From: Archilochus colubris
Lineage: Eukaryota > Chordata > Aves > Apodiformes > Trochilidae
Direction of reading: 5' to 3'
Length of the DNA stretch: 64,000 bases
Assembly: GCA_023079485.1 (NCBI GenBank)
Contig: CM041084.1
Location: forward strand, 120,768,467-120,832,466
Below the pieces are notes generated by a model. It did no database searches, was not told the DNA's origin, and saw only the letters and a list, made by a program, of their open reading frames with translations. The number at the start of each line of letters is the position of its first letter. The first letter of the stretch is position 1. Below are positions 39,444 through 51,300 of this stretch, piece after piece. The position numbers and the translations under genes were made by a program.

Positions 39444-40584
39444 GTTTTAAGGTCCAAAATTTGTCTTGACTTCTGGTGACCTGTTGTTCCAATTGTAGAA
39501 CTTATGGTGTTTTTCTCCCAGCCTAATCACGTCATTTTCCTTCCTATGAAAATAAGAAATAAGAGAAAGGTCTACAGTGTTGGGTTCCTACATCTCAGCC
39601 TAAAATAGTATGGAATAGAGAACATTGAGAGTAGGAAGTCATCCAACAGCCCAGCCACCCTCTGCCACTACAGAGTAGATAAAAAGAGGTATTATTTAGC
39701 TTAGAATGAAGTTACATGCCCTGTTCTAGGATGGGAATTACAACACTGAGCCAAGCACTCAGCTTCCATATACAATGAATAAGAAGTGCTTCATATATCA
39801 TAATAAAAATTCAGGCGTGCATGATGAAGGGTGCAAAATAAGACAGAAGGAAAAAGTGAATTAACAGTGAACATTTTAGTGCTATTTTTGTTTGCTATCT
39901 GATTGCTAAGTCTTTCTTTAAAAAGCACATCTTTAAATAAACGAAGCTGTGAGTGGTTTTATAGTGAATTTTGAGGTTTTGGACAAGATGGACACAATTT
40001 ATTTGCCCAAATATATGTCCACCTCCATTTAAGGCTTGAAGGTATCTTGTCTGGCTTCTACACTGCCCTCATAATGGAATACATCTGTAAATTTTTTACT
40101 GTCATTTTCAATCCCATAAGAGGGTCATTGCTTATTTTTTAGAATTTATTTTCTTATTTTCTTGGTAACTCTTCTGTGGAGGCACTTTTTTTTTTTTTAA
40201 TTAAAAAATATATTTCTTAGGATTTTTGTTCCTTTAAGAATAGAGAATTCAAATAAACTCTCCAAATATAAAACAAAATAAATTTGGAAAGAGTATCACT
40301 GAAATACCATAAAGGAACAAAATTAATCTCTCAATGGGTAATTAACTTTATAAGGGGTAGGGGAATCTTTGGCAGTAGGATAGCCAACTTGTTTAGGCAT
40401 GCTTTAAACTAATGAGCTCAGGGGGTGGGGATCAAAAGGGGAACACAAACTGCTACATCCAACTAAGGAACCAGCTTGATCATTCAGAGTATTATAATTA
40501 ACCTTTCAGCCATTTGCCACCATGCAAATCGGGTGGTCTTTCACCCTTCTGGGGTAAAAGTTAAGTGCTCAACCCTCTTTCTGA

Positions 40585-41383
40585 AATGCCTCTACACCAA
40601 TGCATGCAATATGAGGAATAAATAGGAGAAGCTGGAAATCTGTGGGCAGTCTAGGGGCTATGATCTGGTAGCAATAACAGAGATGTGGTGGGACAGCTCA
40701 TATGACTGGAATGTGATAGTGGATGGCTACATCTTCTTTTGGAAAGACAGGTCAGCAAGGAGAAGTTGTGAAGGTCGTTTCTATGTGAGAGAGCACCTAG
40801 AATGTATTGAGTTGTGTCCAGGAGCAGATGAGAGTTTGTGGGTGCAAATTAAGGACCAATTTAGTGTGAGGCTTACTGTTGTGGGTGTCTATTACAGGCC
40901 ACCTGATGAGGATGAGAAAGTTGATGAGGCTTCTACAGGCAGCTGGTAGCAGCCTTGCAATTACAGGCCCTGGTTATTATGGGGGATTTTAACTACCCAG
41001 ATATTTTGTGGAAGGCCCACTCAGCCAGCCATTCACAGTCCAGGAGGTTCCTCCAGTGCATTGATGATAACTTCTGGCTGCAATTGTTGAAGGAGCCAAC
41101 TAGGAGTGAAGCACTGCTGAATCTTGTCCTCACCAACAAGGAGGGTCTGGTTTTAATGGTGAAGGTTGATGGCAACCTTGGCTGCAGCAACCATGACATG
41201 GTGGGGTTCAGGATTCAAAGGAGAATCACAACCCTGTCCAACTTTGCCTTTTTCAAGCAATTGCTAGGGGAAATCTCATGGGAGAGGATACTGAAAGGTA
41301 AAGGGGCCCAGGATAGTTGGCTGACATTCAGGGACCACTTCTTCCAAGCTCAAGACCAGAGCATCCCAGTGGGAATGAAATAA
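40585..41383 (+). pseudogene. CR1 ORF2 endonuclease domain, broken
   Basis: The translated frame reads LKCLYTNACNMRNK, a stop (TAG at 40623-40625), then YDLVAITEMWWDSSYDWN and VGVYYRPPDEDEK. A frameshift near 40945-40955 follows, then VIMGDFNYPDILW, LVLTNKEGL and LGCSNHDMVGF. These are the ordered motifs of the apurinic-type endonuclease of CR1 (the TE-WW, YRPP, GDFN and SDH boxes), which nicks target DNA for target-primed reverse transcription. The final catalytic box is SNH where the family has SDH, an expected loss-of-function change. The region is disabled by the stop, the frameshift and a stop at about 41381. Confidence 0.9.
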
Positions 41384-41818
41384 AAAAAGAGAACCAGAAG
41401 ACCCATATGGTTAAACAGGGAACTGCTGGGTGGAAGAAGGGAATCTATAGATGATTGGAGGAGGGGCTGGCCACTTGGGAGGAATATAAAACTGTTGTCA
41501 GAGAATGTAAAGAGGGATCTAGGAAAGTTAAAGCCTCCTTGGAATTAAACCTTGTGAGAGAGGTTAAGGACAACAGGAAAGTTTTCTTCAAATACATAGC
41601 AGATAAAAGTAGCACTAGAGACAATCTAGGCCCACTGCTGAATGAGGCAGGTGCAGTGGTGACAGAGGATACAAAGAAGGTACACTTACTGAAAGCCTTC
41701 TTTGCCTCTGCATAACCATGCTGGGGACTGCCCTCAGGAGCCCCAGACCTCTAAGGTTGACAAGGAAGTCAGAATAAGGGATGAGTTCTCCATCATCTTT
41801 GGTAAGTTGTGGGGAACA

Positions 41819-43110
41819 AGAGAGGTGGCTCAGGACTAGAAGAAAACTAACGTCATGCCTGTCTTCAAAAAAGTCAAATAAGAAGACCCAGGTAACTACA
41901 GACCAGTTAGCCACACCTCCATCCCTGGAAAAGTGATGGAACAACTTATTCTTGGTGCTGTCTCCAGGCATATCAAGGACAACAGGCTTATCAGGAGCAA
42001 TCGACATGATTTCACTAAGGGGAAGTCGTGTTTGACCAACATGATAACCTTCTATGAGGACATAACCAGGTGGATGGATGATGGCAAAGCACTAGATGTA
42101 GTTTGTCTTGATTTCAGTAAGGTATTTGAGACCATCTCCCACAACATCCTTGGAGCTAAACTGAAGAAGAGTGGCCTGGATGATCAGGTAGTGAGTTGGA
42201 TTGGGAACTGGTTGAAGGATAGAAGCCAGCGAGTCATAGGCAATGTGGTGGAGTCTAGTTGGGAGCCTGTTTTTCAGTGGAGACCCTCAGGGGTAGGAAC
42301 TGGGACCAGTACTATTCAATAGATTCATCGATAACTAGCATGAAGGAATAGGGGGCACTGTCAGCAGATTTGCTGAAAACACAAAACCTGGAGGAGTGGC
42401 TGACACCCCAGAAGGTTGTACTGCCATTCAGAGGGCCCTATACAGGTTGAAGAGTTGGTCAGGGAGAAGTGAACTGAATTATAACACAGGCAAGTGTAAA
42501 GTCTTGCATGTGGGAAAGAACAAAGGTACCAGTATGGAATGGGGACTGAGCTGTTGGAGAATAGCATAGGTGAAAGGGACCTGGGGGTGCTGGTGGATGA
42601 AAGGATGACCATGAGCCAACGTGTCCTTGTGTCCAAGAAAGCCAATGGCATCCTGGAGTTCATTAGAAGAGGGGTGATTAGTAGGTTGAGAGACATTCTT
42701 CTCCCCCTCTGCTATACCCTGGTGAGGCTGCATTTGGAATATTGTGTCAAGTTCTGGGCCTCTCTGTTCAAGAAGGGCCAGGAACTGCTTGAAAGAGTAC
42801 AGTACAGAGCCACAAATATGATTATGAAAGTGGAAGATCTCCCTTATGAGGAAAGGCTGAGGGAGCTGGGTCTCCAGCTTGGAGGAGAATGAGGGGTGGC
42901 CTCATTAATGTTCATAAATATGTAAAGGGTGAGTGCCAGGAGGACAGAGCCAGGCTCTTCATAGTTATGTCCAATGATAGGACAAGGGGCAATGGGTGCA
43001 AGCTGGAGCATAGGAGGTCTCAAATAAATACAAGGAAAATTTTTTCCACTGTGAGGGTGACAGAGCACTGGAACAGGCTGCCTAGGGAGGTTGTGGATTC
43101 TCCTCTCTGA
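41819..43110 (+). pseudogene. CR1 ORF2 reverse transcriptase and C-terminus, broken
   Basis: Recognisable in order: NVMPVFKKVK with a stop, then DPGNYRPVSHTSIPGKVMEQ; FTKGKSCLTNMITFYEDIT; VCLDFSKVFETISHNIL (motif A, where the family has DFSKAFDTVSH); VSWIGNWLKDRSQRV; and a frameshifted motif B near 42270-42320. Motif C has become FAEN (42369-42380) instead of FADD, so the catalytic aspartates are lost. Next come KCKVLHVGKNKG, GERDLGVLVDERM and [11 protein letters not shown]. The C-terminal [19 protein letters not shown] and [18 protein letters not shown] close the protein. The [13 protein letters not shown] ending and the 3' UTR class differ from those of the copies at 26845 and 35153, so at least two CR1 subfamilies are present. 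Confidence 0.92.
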
Positions 43111-43226
43111 AGATATTTAAAACCCACCTAGATGCATTCCTCTGTCACCTGCTGTGGGTGACCCTGCTGTTGCAGGGGGGATGGACTATATGATCTTCCA
43201 AACCATAACTTTCTGTGATTCTGTAA

Positions 43227-44159
43227 CTTCCATTCTCAGTGACATACTCTTAAATGCTGGTAGAGTGCTCTATTATACTTCTTATTCATAAAACAAAATT
43301 ACTGAAATCTACTAACCCCTAAACCTGATATTTCTTAAACTCTTTTGGATACTGTAAAATCCATGTTTTTGTTAGCCCTTCCAACTTTAGGAATTGTAGA
43401 TTCTATGACAACTGTATCTGAACTATCGCACATATATTCCCCCACACTAAGGATCATTTTCAAGTGGTTATGTTCTAGGTGAAATAATTTAACGTGCAAT
43501 AACAAATCTAAGCTGTGACTTAGAGAAATTTTAAAAATTCTATGAATAATTACTGGGAAATCTCTTAGTCAGTTATAGCTAAAGTCTGCCTACTTCCTAC
43601 AGTGGAGAATAAAAAAAAAAATCTTTTTTCCTTTCTCTCCAGTTTGGTCAAATAGAAACTAAGTTGATCATGATTTCAGCCAAAAAGAAAGATAAGGGCA
43701 TTTTCTGAGTTGGGGCAAAAAAATCTGTTAGCTCTTAGGAGAAAAGATGTTCTTTCTCTTTCAGGTCAGACAGTCAAGAGTGTTGAAACATTTTATGAAA
43801 GAGAAGAACTCACTTCTAGCTATGCCACAGTAAGGGTTAATATGAGGAATTTCACCTTACTCTAGATGACACCTGATGTTGCAATCAACTCACAGACCAT
43901 CATTTCTCATCTAATTTTCAGTAATTTCAGTTAATTTCAGTTAGTTATCAGTAAGTACGGGAATAAAAATATCATGTTTTTTTTTCTCTTCCTATCCTTC
44001 TGATTGGCAGAATTTCAACCCAAGTATTAAGGTCTGTGACTTTAATTTTTTCTGGACGTCTTGACTTCTGCCAAGAATAGTTTTTTGCATCTGGCATTTT
44101 AAAAGTAATACTGTCAGTGACCAAGCATTGGATAGACTCAAAGTACTGGCACTGTATTT
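43227..44159. other. Gene-free stretch between LINE remnants
   Basis: AT-rich sequence without supported features, apart from an ATTTTCAGTAATTTCAGTTA-type short tandem near 43912-43945. Confidence 0.5.
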
Positions 44160-44480
44160 TGCAATTTTCACAGAAGCATTTGATTTTATTGACTCTAGAA
44201 TGCTGATTAAAGAAGATAAGACTATGATGCTTTTGAGGATAAGTCACTTAACTGAGATTCATGACTGTTTAACGAGAAGAGCACACAGATTTGTTGTATA
44301 GGGCAAGGAATCTGGCTTGGCTGAAATGGGCTGTGATGTCCGCCAAGACTCAGTCTTCAGACCATGTTTATTGAATTTATTTGTCAATGATTTATTCCTG
44401 ATTGTATTAAATCTATTTTACAACTATATAGATGATGCAATGTTACAACATAGTTCTAATTCATTGGCTGTGGTAGGGAT
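44160..44480 (+). pseudogene. Ancient LINE reverse transcriptase relic, not typical CR1
   Basis: Translation from about 44160 reads FTEAFDFIDSRML, resembling RT motif A (x-KAFD-VDH--L). After about 40 residues and a stop, RQDSVFRPCLLNLFVNDLF follows (44341 onward), resembling motif B and the following helix (G-RQGS-LSP-LFNLF-NDL). NYIDDAMLQHS ends it, with YIDD at 44425-44436 in the motif C position. The three RT motifs appear in the correct order and at plausible spacing, which is hard to get by chance. The glycines of motif B are gone and stops intervene, so it is long dead. Motif C does not look like the CR1 FADDTKL, which points to another LINE clade that I cannot name. Confidence 0.55.
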
Positions 44481-47400
44481 AATTTATGGAGGAAATGCTA
44501 AAAAGAAAGCTTTTTCTAATGAACAAGAAAACTGCTAGCTATTAATTTCCAAACAAACTCCAAGCACTTCTGTAGTCATTACTCAGGAAAAAAAAAAGCT
44601 CCACTAAAATACATACTTAAGTCATGACTTAAGGGTTGGATCACCACCATGTAGATACTCTTGAGCAATTTTGCATTGAAATGCTGTTATTAGAAGCAGG
44701 TATCATTTTAAAAGATAAGAACACCACTGAATATATTGTACTTAAGCAACAGATGAAACAAGAAACAAAAAATATGCAATGTGCTGTCAGATGAAAGGTT
44801 CTTTAAATTTAGGAGTAAGAAAATCAGACTGTAATATCAATAAAAGGCTATGTAGATTTGCTTTATACTAATGCTATGGATAGATAAAATCCAATTTGCC
44901 TTTAGGCAAATTTTCAGATTTGTAACTTGACAGAATATAAAAATACATCACTGTAGCTCTTATGTGAATAAGTCAACTTACTTCCTCCTCAGTGAGTCTG
45001 GAACTATGCAAATGTATTTTATGTTTAGAGAGGCCCCTGGTTATACAAAAACAATATTGTTTTTTCTTTTACATTTTAATTTAATATTCTGAGCCCTGAA
45101 GGAAGAAATCATCATAGACTCATTTACCCTACAGTCCGTGTGACAATTGGGAAGGTGAATTTAATGCCTTAGCAGTAAGCATTTTGAACAGGCATCCATA
45201 GGTGGTAAGCACTGAAATAATCTTTGGCAAAATTCAAATGCATCTTAATTGAATACTTAAAATAATTTGCAAGGTATAATACAGAATAAATTATGTAATG
45301 ATGTGGTAGGAATTATTTGATTTTATACTTCCTTTTCCTTAGAAGTACCACAGATGCTTCGATATGGACAGGGCAAATTTCTTGCTGTGAAAGTCATTTG
45401 AGATAGAATACAAAGCGTTGTACATTAATGAGCTTTTATTATCTCCTGTTCTGACATTTTCATGAATGAAAATATAAAGGTATTCATATAAATCTTTAAA
45501 GCAAGTAGTGTTTTCAACCTTCATTTCATAGTGGCAACTTCTGTTGTTTTTAATCATTTATATTTTAATGCAGACATTTTGAAAATCAGAGTTTTCATAT
45601 GCATTGAACAGATCATGTAAGAGGGTATGTTACACAAGACATTTCTTCTTCAAGGCACAAATATTTAGATGACTCTCCTGTCTCTTCCTTTCATGTTTCA
45701 GGTTTTAGTTTTAGGGATTTTTACATTTTTTGGTCCTGTGGAGAGATCCCATGAGATAAATGTCTGTGCCATGAAAACCTGGTTATGCTCAGCTTCATAT
45801 ATTTAAAAGTCAACAGAATACCCTAGTGCTTAGAAGCATTACTGACATGTAAGCCCTCTGTAAGTACTACAGATGTTAGAATATGATAACACTAAAAAGG
45901 AAGCAATATAAGTTTATTTTGAAAAATATTAAAATCCTGAGTGTTCATCTCATTTATCAATAAGTACATGCAGTCATCTCACCAAAGTGCAGTTTCAGTG
46001 AGCACAAGTTAAGAGCTTTAGTTCCACATTTCAGTAACAGACTTTGTCTGTCCTCAAGTAATGTAACTAAAAATGCTGAAAACATTTCCACGCAATCGCA
46101 AAACAAAGAAATTTATTCTATTTTCATAACTTCAAATCTATTGTAGCCAAGGCTTACTTCAGTGTGTGTATCTCATGGTTGTTTATAGGGGTGACTCTTG
46201 TTTTTTGTTCTGTTTTTTGTCCTGTGTCTTGTCTTCACCTTTGCCTGTATTGTGTTAATCCTCTTAAGCTAGCAAAATTCATCAAATACAGGTTCCTCTG
46301 GAAGTGGAATGGAAAAACCAATGAGTGCAGACTGGTTTCAAAGTCAGGAGTAATTCTCAAGAGAAGAGTTATTGAGGTGTTTATTCTGATGACTGAAAAA
46401 GGAAAATCTTGTGACTGATGGAGGTTCCTATATTTAAATGCCTTAACATAGAATAGAAAGAAATAGAAGACTTAATTCTGTGGAGCTCGCTATCCATGGT
46501 GGCCTCAGGATTAGACAGGGTGGCCTTCATTGTCTTCTGCTTGACAGTGCAGTTGTCTTAGTAAAGCTGAACTTGAATGGAACACTGCAGACTGAACATG
46601 ACACAGGTCACTGTGACCTGAGTTATTGCTTTTTAATTACCAGTATTGACAATTCCTTTGGGAGCTCAAAATTAGGGATTCTGAGAAATATAAGTAGGCA
46701 AATCTTGCTTATCAAAGAATAATATAAAGTTTCTAATTTCAAAACAGCAGCATCAAATAAAATTGTTCAATTTTATTTTGATGACATAACCTGTGATATC
46801 CTGTCCTCCTGTAACATGGTGAAAATGTAATCAGTCTTGTGTTTGCTACATTTAAAAACTTCTTTTTATCTAAGGATGATGTTGCTTCCTTTAATTTATG
46901 TAAATGCTTGTTAGCAATCTTATAATCTTTGGCAGTTACCTTGAAAATCTTCTGAAAGGATCAGTCTTTGAGAGATAATGAAGATAAAAGTACAGTGTTT
47001 AAGCATTCCATGATTTAGAAACTATCACTACTGAGGGTAAGCAGGAAAAGAAAAAGTCCATCTTAGACTGTGGGTGAATTAATGTATTTTTTTCCTCATG
47101 AGTTCATGCATTTAAGATCTCATGCACATGAATTTTTTTTTTTTTTTTAACCCCAGTTACATTTTTTGCACATGCAAAAGATCAGGCTATTGGATCTATG
47201 GGGTTTTGAAAGGATTTCCCTGGAAGGGGGGGATCTTGAAAAACAAGCAGAGGTGAAAATGCCATGAGCAGGTCAGTTACAGATTTGTTTCAACACTTCT
47301 CAGGCAAACTAATTTTTCTGTTCAGTTTATACCTTAAATTATGTTTTGTGCAATGAATCACTGGAATAACCCTAACATTTGCATTCCATGACTTTTGAAT

Positions 47401-47770
47401 GTTTAAAATAGAAACCTTCATGTTGAACTGACAAATGGTTTGTATTAATATAAAATTAGATTTAGGAAAATCATTTAATCTATAAATGACATCTGGTATT
47501 TACAGCTTTAGAGTCTGATGAAGATAGATGCAGTACCTTACATGTTTATAATATTTTGTAAATTTGCAAATGCATATTTAAATTGATTGTATCCCTCTCA
47601 CATCCTTCAAATGTCAGTGGAACTCTAAGGACCTATCTCAAAGCTCACTTTAATTAATGGAGTGACTCACAGGCTAAATGTATAGCCTAAAATTAAACAG
47701 AGTCTAAGAACATTCCTGAGCTCTGGAATACTGACCTTTCTACTGCTAAAGTGTTAGTATGTTCCTCAGC
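44481..47770. other. Gene-free stretch
   Basis: No supported gene. A perfect 8-bp-arm hairpin lies at 44893-44912. Open frames near 46164-46722 (up to 84 codons) have no domain or splice context that I can support. Confidence 0.5.
44893..44912. repeat. Perfect 8-bp inverted repeat
   Basis: AATTTGCC, a 4-nt TTTA loop and GGCAAATT. A small hairpin, possibly chance. Confidence 0.6.
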
Positions 47771-47946
47771 ATGATTTTGGCCTGTGCCAGCTAGCCTTCG
47801 GCTGACTAATTCTTGGATGTAGTTCAGGAGTCAGTGTGAGCCAGAGAAAACCTCTAACAGACACTTTCATTGCAGCCACCCTGTTCTGGAGGTTGAAAGA
47901 GTTCAGTAGTATGGGTTTGGGATGTCCTGTGCCAGCTGGCCTTGGT
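47771..47946. repeat. Short spaced direct repeat, possible old dispersed repeat
   Basis: CCTGTGCCAGCTAGCCTTCG at 47781 recurs as CCTGTGCCAGCTGGCCTTGG at 47926, each preceded by an ATG-GTTTGG-like string. A weaker relative occurs far away at 63083-63119 (TTCTGCACCAGCTAGAATG preceded by ATGGGGTTGGCATG). Three related occurrences suggest an interspersed repeat family that I do not recognise. Confidence 0.4.
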
Positions 47947-48299
47947 GTCTCCTCCTGAGTAGCCACAACAAAGTCTAAACCAGCACTTTTTGGGGGGATT
48001 GGGATGTGATATTCTCACAGCCTTGCTCTGTATGGACTTTCCTTGGGTTGTGTTTGGATTGAACTAGTCAGCAGCTTTTTTTGGATTACTTGTTTTGTTC
48101 ATAAAATAAAAAATTCTTCATGGGAATGTCTCTTCCAGATCCAATAAACTTAGAATTCCTAGTTAATAAAGGACACAATTCCACTTAGCCTTCCAAGAAT
48201 AATAACTATCTGCAGTGGTTAGAGTAAGATCCTGGCTTAAAAGAACCAACAACTGGGGAACCAGTAGCCTCAAGCCCATTGGAGTGTTCCTCTGTGTGC

Positions 48300-48380
48300 T
48301 AGGGTGATGGTGCCTGGGATCTCAGAAGCTGAGGACAGGTGCCAGGATGCTGCTATACTTAAGGAGAGTCAAGTGAGATC
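48300..48380 (+). mobile_element. Possible 5S-rRNA-derived SINE fragment
   Basis: GATCTCAGAAGCTGAG at 48318 closely resembles the 5S rRNA segment GATCTCGGAAGCTAAGCAGG. The following GACAGGTGCCAGGATGCTGC and TATACTTAAGGAGAGTC align, with gaps, to the rest of the 5S internal promoter (the GGGCCTGGTTAGTACTTGGATGGGAGAC region, in part). 5S-headed SINEs such as AmnSINE1 are known in amniotes, and this could be a decayed head. The match covers only about 50 bp and has many substitutions, so it is tentative. No tRNA-like or core part could be recognised downstream. Confidence 0.33.
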
Positions 48381-51300
48381 AGACCTTTCAGATTTGAAGT
48401 GTCTCTTCTAAGTACCCAGAGGACTGGAATCCAATCCTGTTGGCTTGGGAAAATGCTGTATTTAAAGATATATTTAAAAAAAACTTTGGTCTACTTCCAC
48501 TTCTTTGTATCGTATTTCTTTTACTAATTCAACAAGCATCTTAAATATTTTTATTTTGATTTAATCAGAAACTTGTCTTGAATTTTAAAGAACAATATTC
48601 TAAGCAACAAAAAGCTAAGGGTCATATGTTGGTCTCTCTGTTGAGATGAGTGTGATTGATTATAAATACTCCAGTAAAGGAGAATGCATATTCTGCAGTA
48701 ATTTTACACTTATTAATTATTTCTGTTGTATCAGTATCTGTTTCTTCACTTGATGTTAAATATGTCTAGATGAAGAGGTGAGGCAGAGCTCAGGAGGTTC
48801 TTTACACTGGGTTAACGTAAGAAGCTTCTATGTCAGGATTATTCTGTGTTAGTTTAAGAACAACTTGGGCCTTCAGTGTTGTTTCACAGGAATGCAAAAG
48901 GCAATTTTCTATCAACTTCTCCTTCCTATGCATGCACAGAAACATTCAAAGCATTTCCAATCATTATGTTGCTCCACACCAAACTGTACTTCTTTTACAT
49001 ATATTCTCAGAAAGATAGAGACAAATATGTAGGCTGCAAATTCAGAATGAACTACATATATGAAAAAAAGAAGATACCCCCCAGGTACAGGTTCCTGTAG
49101 CTCTTTCATTGTGTGTACCCGAACACAACAATGAGAATTTGCTTTGTGAATTAGTTTCTGGCAAACCATTATGTTTAAAGGACTTTTTCAGAGTCAGGAG
49201 TAGTGTTACTTCCTGAGAGTCAATAAAGTCCATGAGACACCCTCGCTAGAATGGGAAAGGACACACCATTCCTTCAGTTCTGCTCATAATCTCAGTGGCC
49301 AGCATGCTTGTGCATGTGTCTTTCAGGTGCCAAGAATAGTCTTCAGCTCTCCAAAAAGACAGTGTCTGGGAGAATGAGTTCATTGCCAATCTGCAGAGCC
49401 AGAAAGAGCGTGCATTAGGGAAAGGAAGCGTGTGTTTTATCTTGCCTCTAATGCTGTTGCTCTGTGCAGTTCTCCAGTGCTTTTGTAAGGTTTATGGATA
49501 GTCTTGGCCTCTGAAATCATGTCTCCAGATGCTGTTGCTTCTCAGCTCCTTTGCCAAGACAAAATAAGTCAGAAGAATATTAATGTTAAGACTGGGAATA
49601 TTCAGGTTGGTCAATCTTTTCTTTTTTTTCCAGTAGTTGAAATTCTATTTCCTTTATCCCTATTGAGAAAACCTGAGGAATTTTTAACTTAAAGAAAATT
49701 GAGGTTTTACCAGCCATAGGAAAAGAAGACATTTTGCCTGAGCAAGTGAATAATCTCGGCAAGGCATATAAAAAATAATATAGGCATTCATTATTTTCTT
49801 TATTTTAGTTCCAGTATTTTTGTCTCTGTTTAATAGTTCTAGTCAATTTCTGGCTTTGCTCTTCTCACTTTCTTCACATTTTATTTTAACATTCATGTTA
49901 TCTTTATTTTCTCAGCTTGTCCAATTGAGATTTTGCAACCAGTTTAACTTTCACTCACACAGCTTTGAAATTGGTTGAAAATGGGCTCAAAAGTCAGCTG
50001 TTGCTGGCTACAATGTGCCTGTTAATTTTATGCACATTAAATGGAAATTGAGCATAGTTGTATACATGCAGTGACCCTGTGACATGATCTTTTGGGTTGG
50101 CTTTTCTTCTGCCTCTGACTGTGCTTATGCAATGCTTGCTTTACAGCATCATCTTATGTGAGCAAGAATGAAGTTTCTTGGCTAGTAGATTAGTTTCATG
50201 AAGCATTGATGACAATGTGATTGTCTCATTTAAATAATACCTCATAACGACATGCTCTCTGAGGAAGCAAGGGAAAAATAAAGCTGTGTCTGTAAGTTAT
50301 TAGCCAGAGACCATTTTATGTTCTTATCTACAGAAACTTGAAGAAAACACAATATATCTGGAGTACTTTTTCCATGGCTAACAGATTTTAAGTTCTCTAT
50401 ATAATTGTGAAAATAATGTTTATAGCAGCTAAGAGATACAAAATGTTTCTATGTCACTACTGAGAAAAGAAATCTTGAAAAGGAAAAGCAAGCAGTTGCC
50501 AGAGATCAAAAAAGACACCTGAAATCATAATTGTAAATATCACTAACAATCAGTTAATGTTATCTGATATAAATGTGCATAAAGGAAAGCAGTATAGAAA
50601 TGAAATAAAATACAACTAATACACCCAAAATTGTAAAATTGTTTTAAGAAGTGCCTTTCTCATTACAGCTGAATGTGATTTTCCAGATAGAGGCATTGTA
50701 ATATGACCCTGTGTGCTGTTCTGTGTGTACAATAAAGCAAGCAAAATTAATCCCTTCCCCTGATGACCTCTAGAAATGAAAACCCATTATAGTAATAATA
50801 TTTGTACTTGGGCCTTGATGTTTTTGTGCTGAATCTGAATGCCATGAAATGATTGTATACAGTGGCTGATGAGGACACATGTACAGATAATTACATAAAT
50901 AATCCTCTTTATATAGGTGCAAGGTGACTTTTTAGATCTGGTATGGAAACTAGTTGAAGCCTAATAAAACTTGTAATAATTTTCTTTACTGCTGAGGCCT
51001 GAATCTTATTATGCTGCAAGGTCTATCAGTAATGTTTCTCTTTTTAACGTGGAATGTATGTAACTGGATCTTGTGCACAATTTTCCTGTTTGTAAAAGTT
51101 GAATTAAGCATTGAAATTTCTGCTTAAGTTACTGGGATTGGTGTTTGCCAAAGTATATATGGTATCAAATACTATAATATATCTTTGTTACCAGTCTGCG
51201 GTTCGGTTAGCAAACTCCACTCAAAGGGTAAAAGATCTTTTAAAAAACAACATTATTTAGCTTGGAACAGGAATCAATACTCCATATGATATGGTAATGA

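Larger units (their letters stand above)
37244..40349. other. Gene-free stretch
   Basis: No supported gene. A minus-strand frame of 131 codons at 38620-39015 and an overlapping plus-strand frame have no domain, splice signals or compositional bias and are probably chance. A TTTAAGTAT minisatellite lies at 37586-37642 and an A/C-rich tract at 39397-39443. Confidence 0.55.
40350..43226 (+). mobile_element. Long CR1 LINE copy (endonuclease + RT), inactive
   Basis: This is the largest element in the window, about 2.9 kb. The 5' portion (about 40395-40440) has the GGCATGCTTTAAACTAATGA motif followed by a G-rich stretch that precedes ORF2 in many avian CR1s. Next come an endonuclease domain (about 40585-41380), the linker, the reverse transcriptase (about 41820-42400) and the C-terminal region to about 43110. 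The 3' UTR ends in GGTGACCCTGCTGTTGCAGG, GGACTATATGATCTTCC and the terminal CTGTGATTCTG. ORF1 is absent. Frames shift repeatedly and the RT active site is mutated, so it cannot transpose on its own. No flanking target-site duplication is evident, as is usual for CR1. Confidence 0.93.

Noticed and set aside
41615..42007. A 130-codon minus-strand frame overlapping the long CR1
   Set aside because: It is the antisense of CR1 ORF2 linker and RT sequence and has no independent support.
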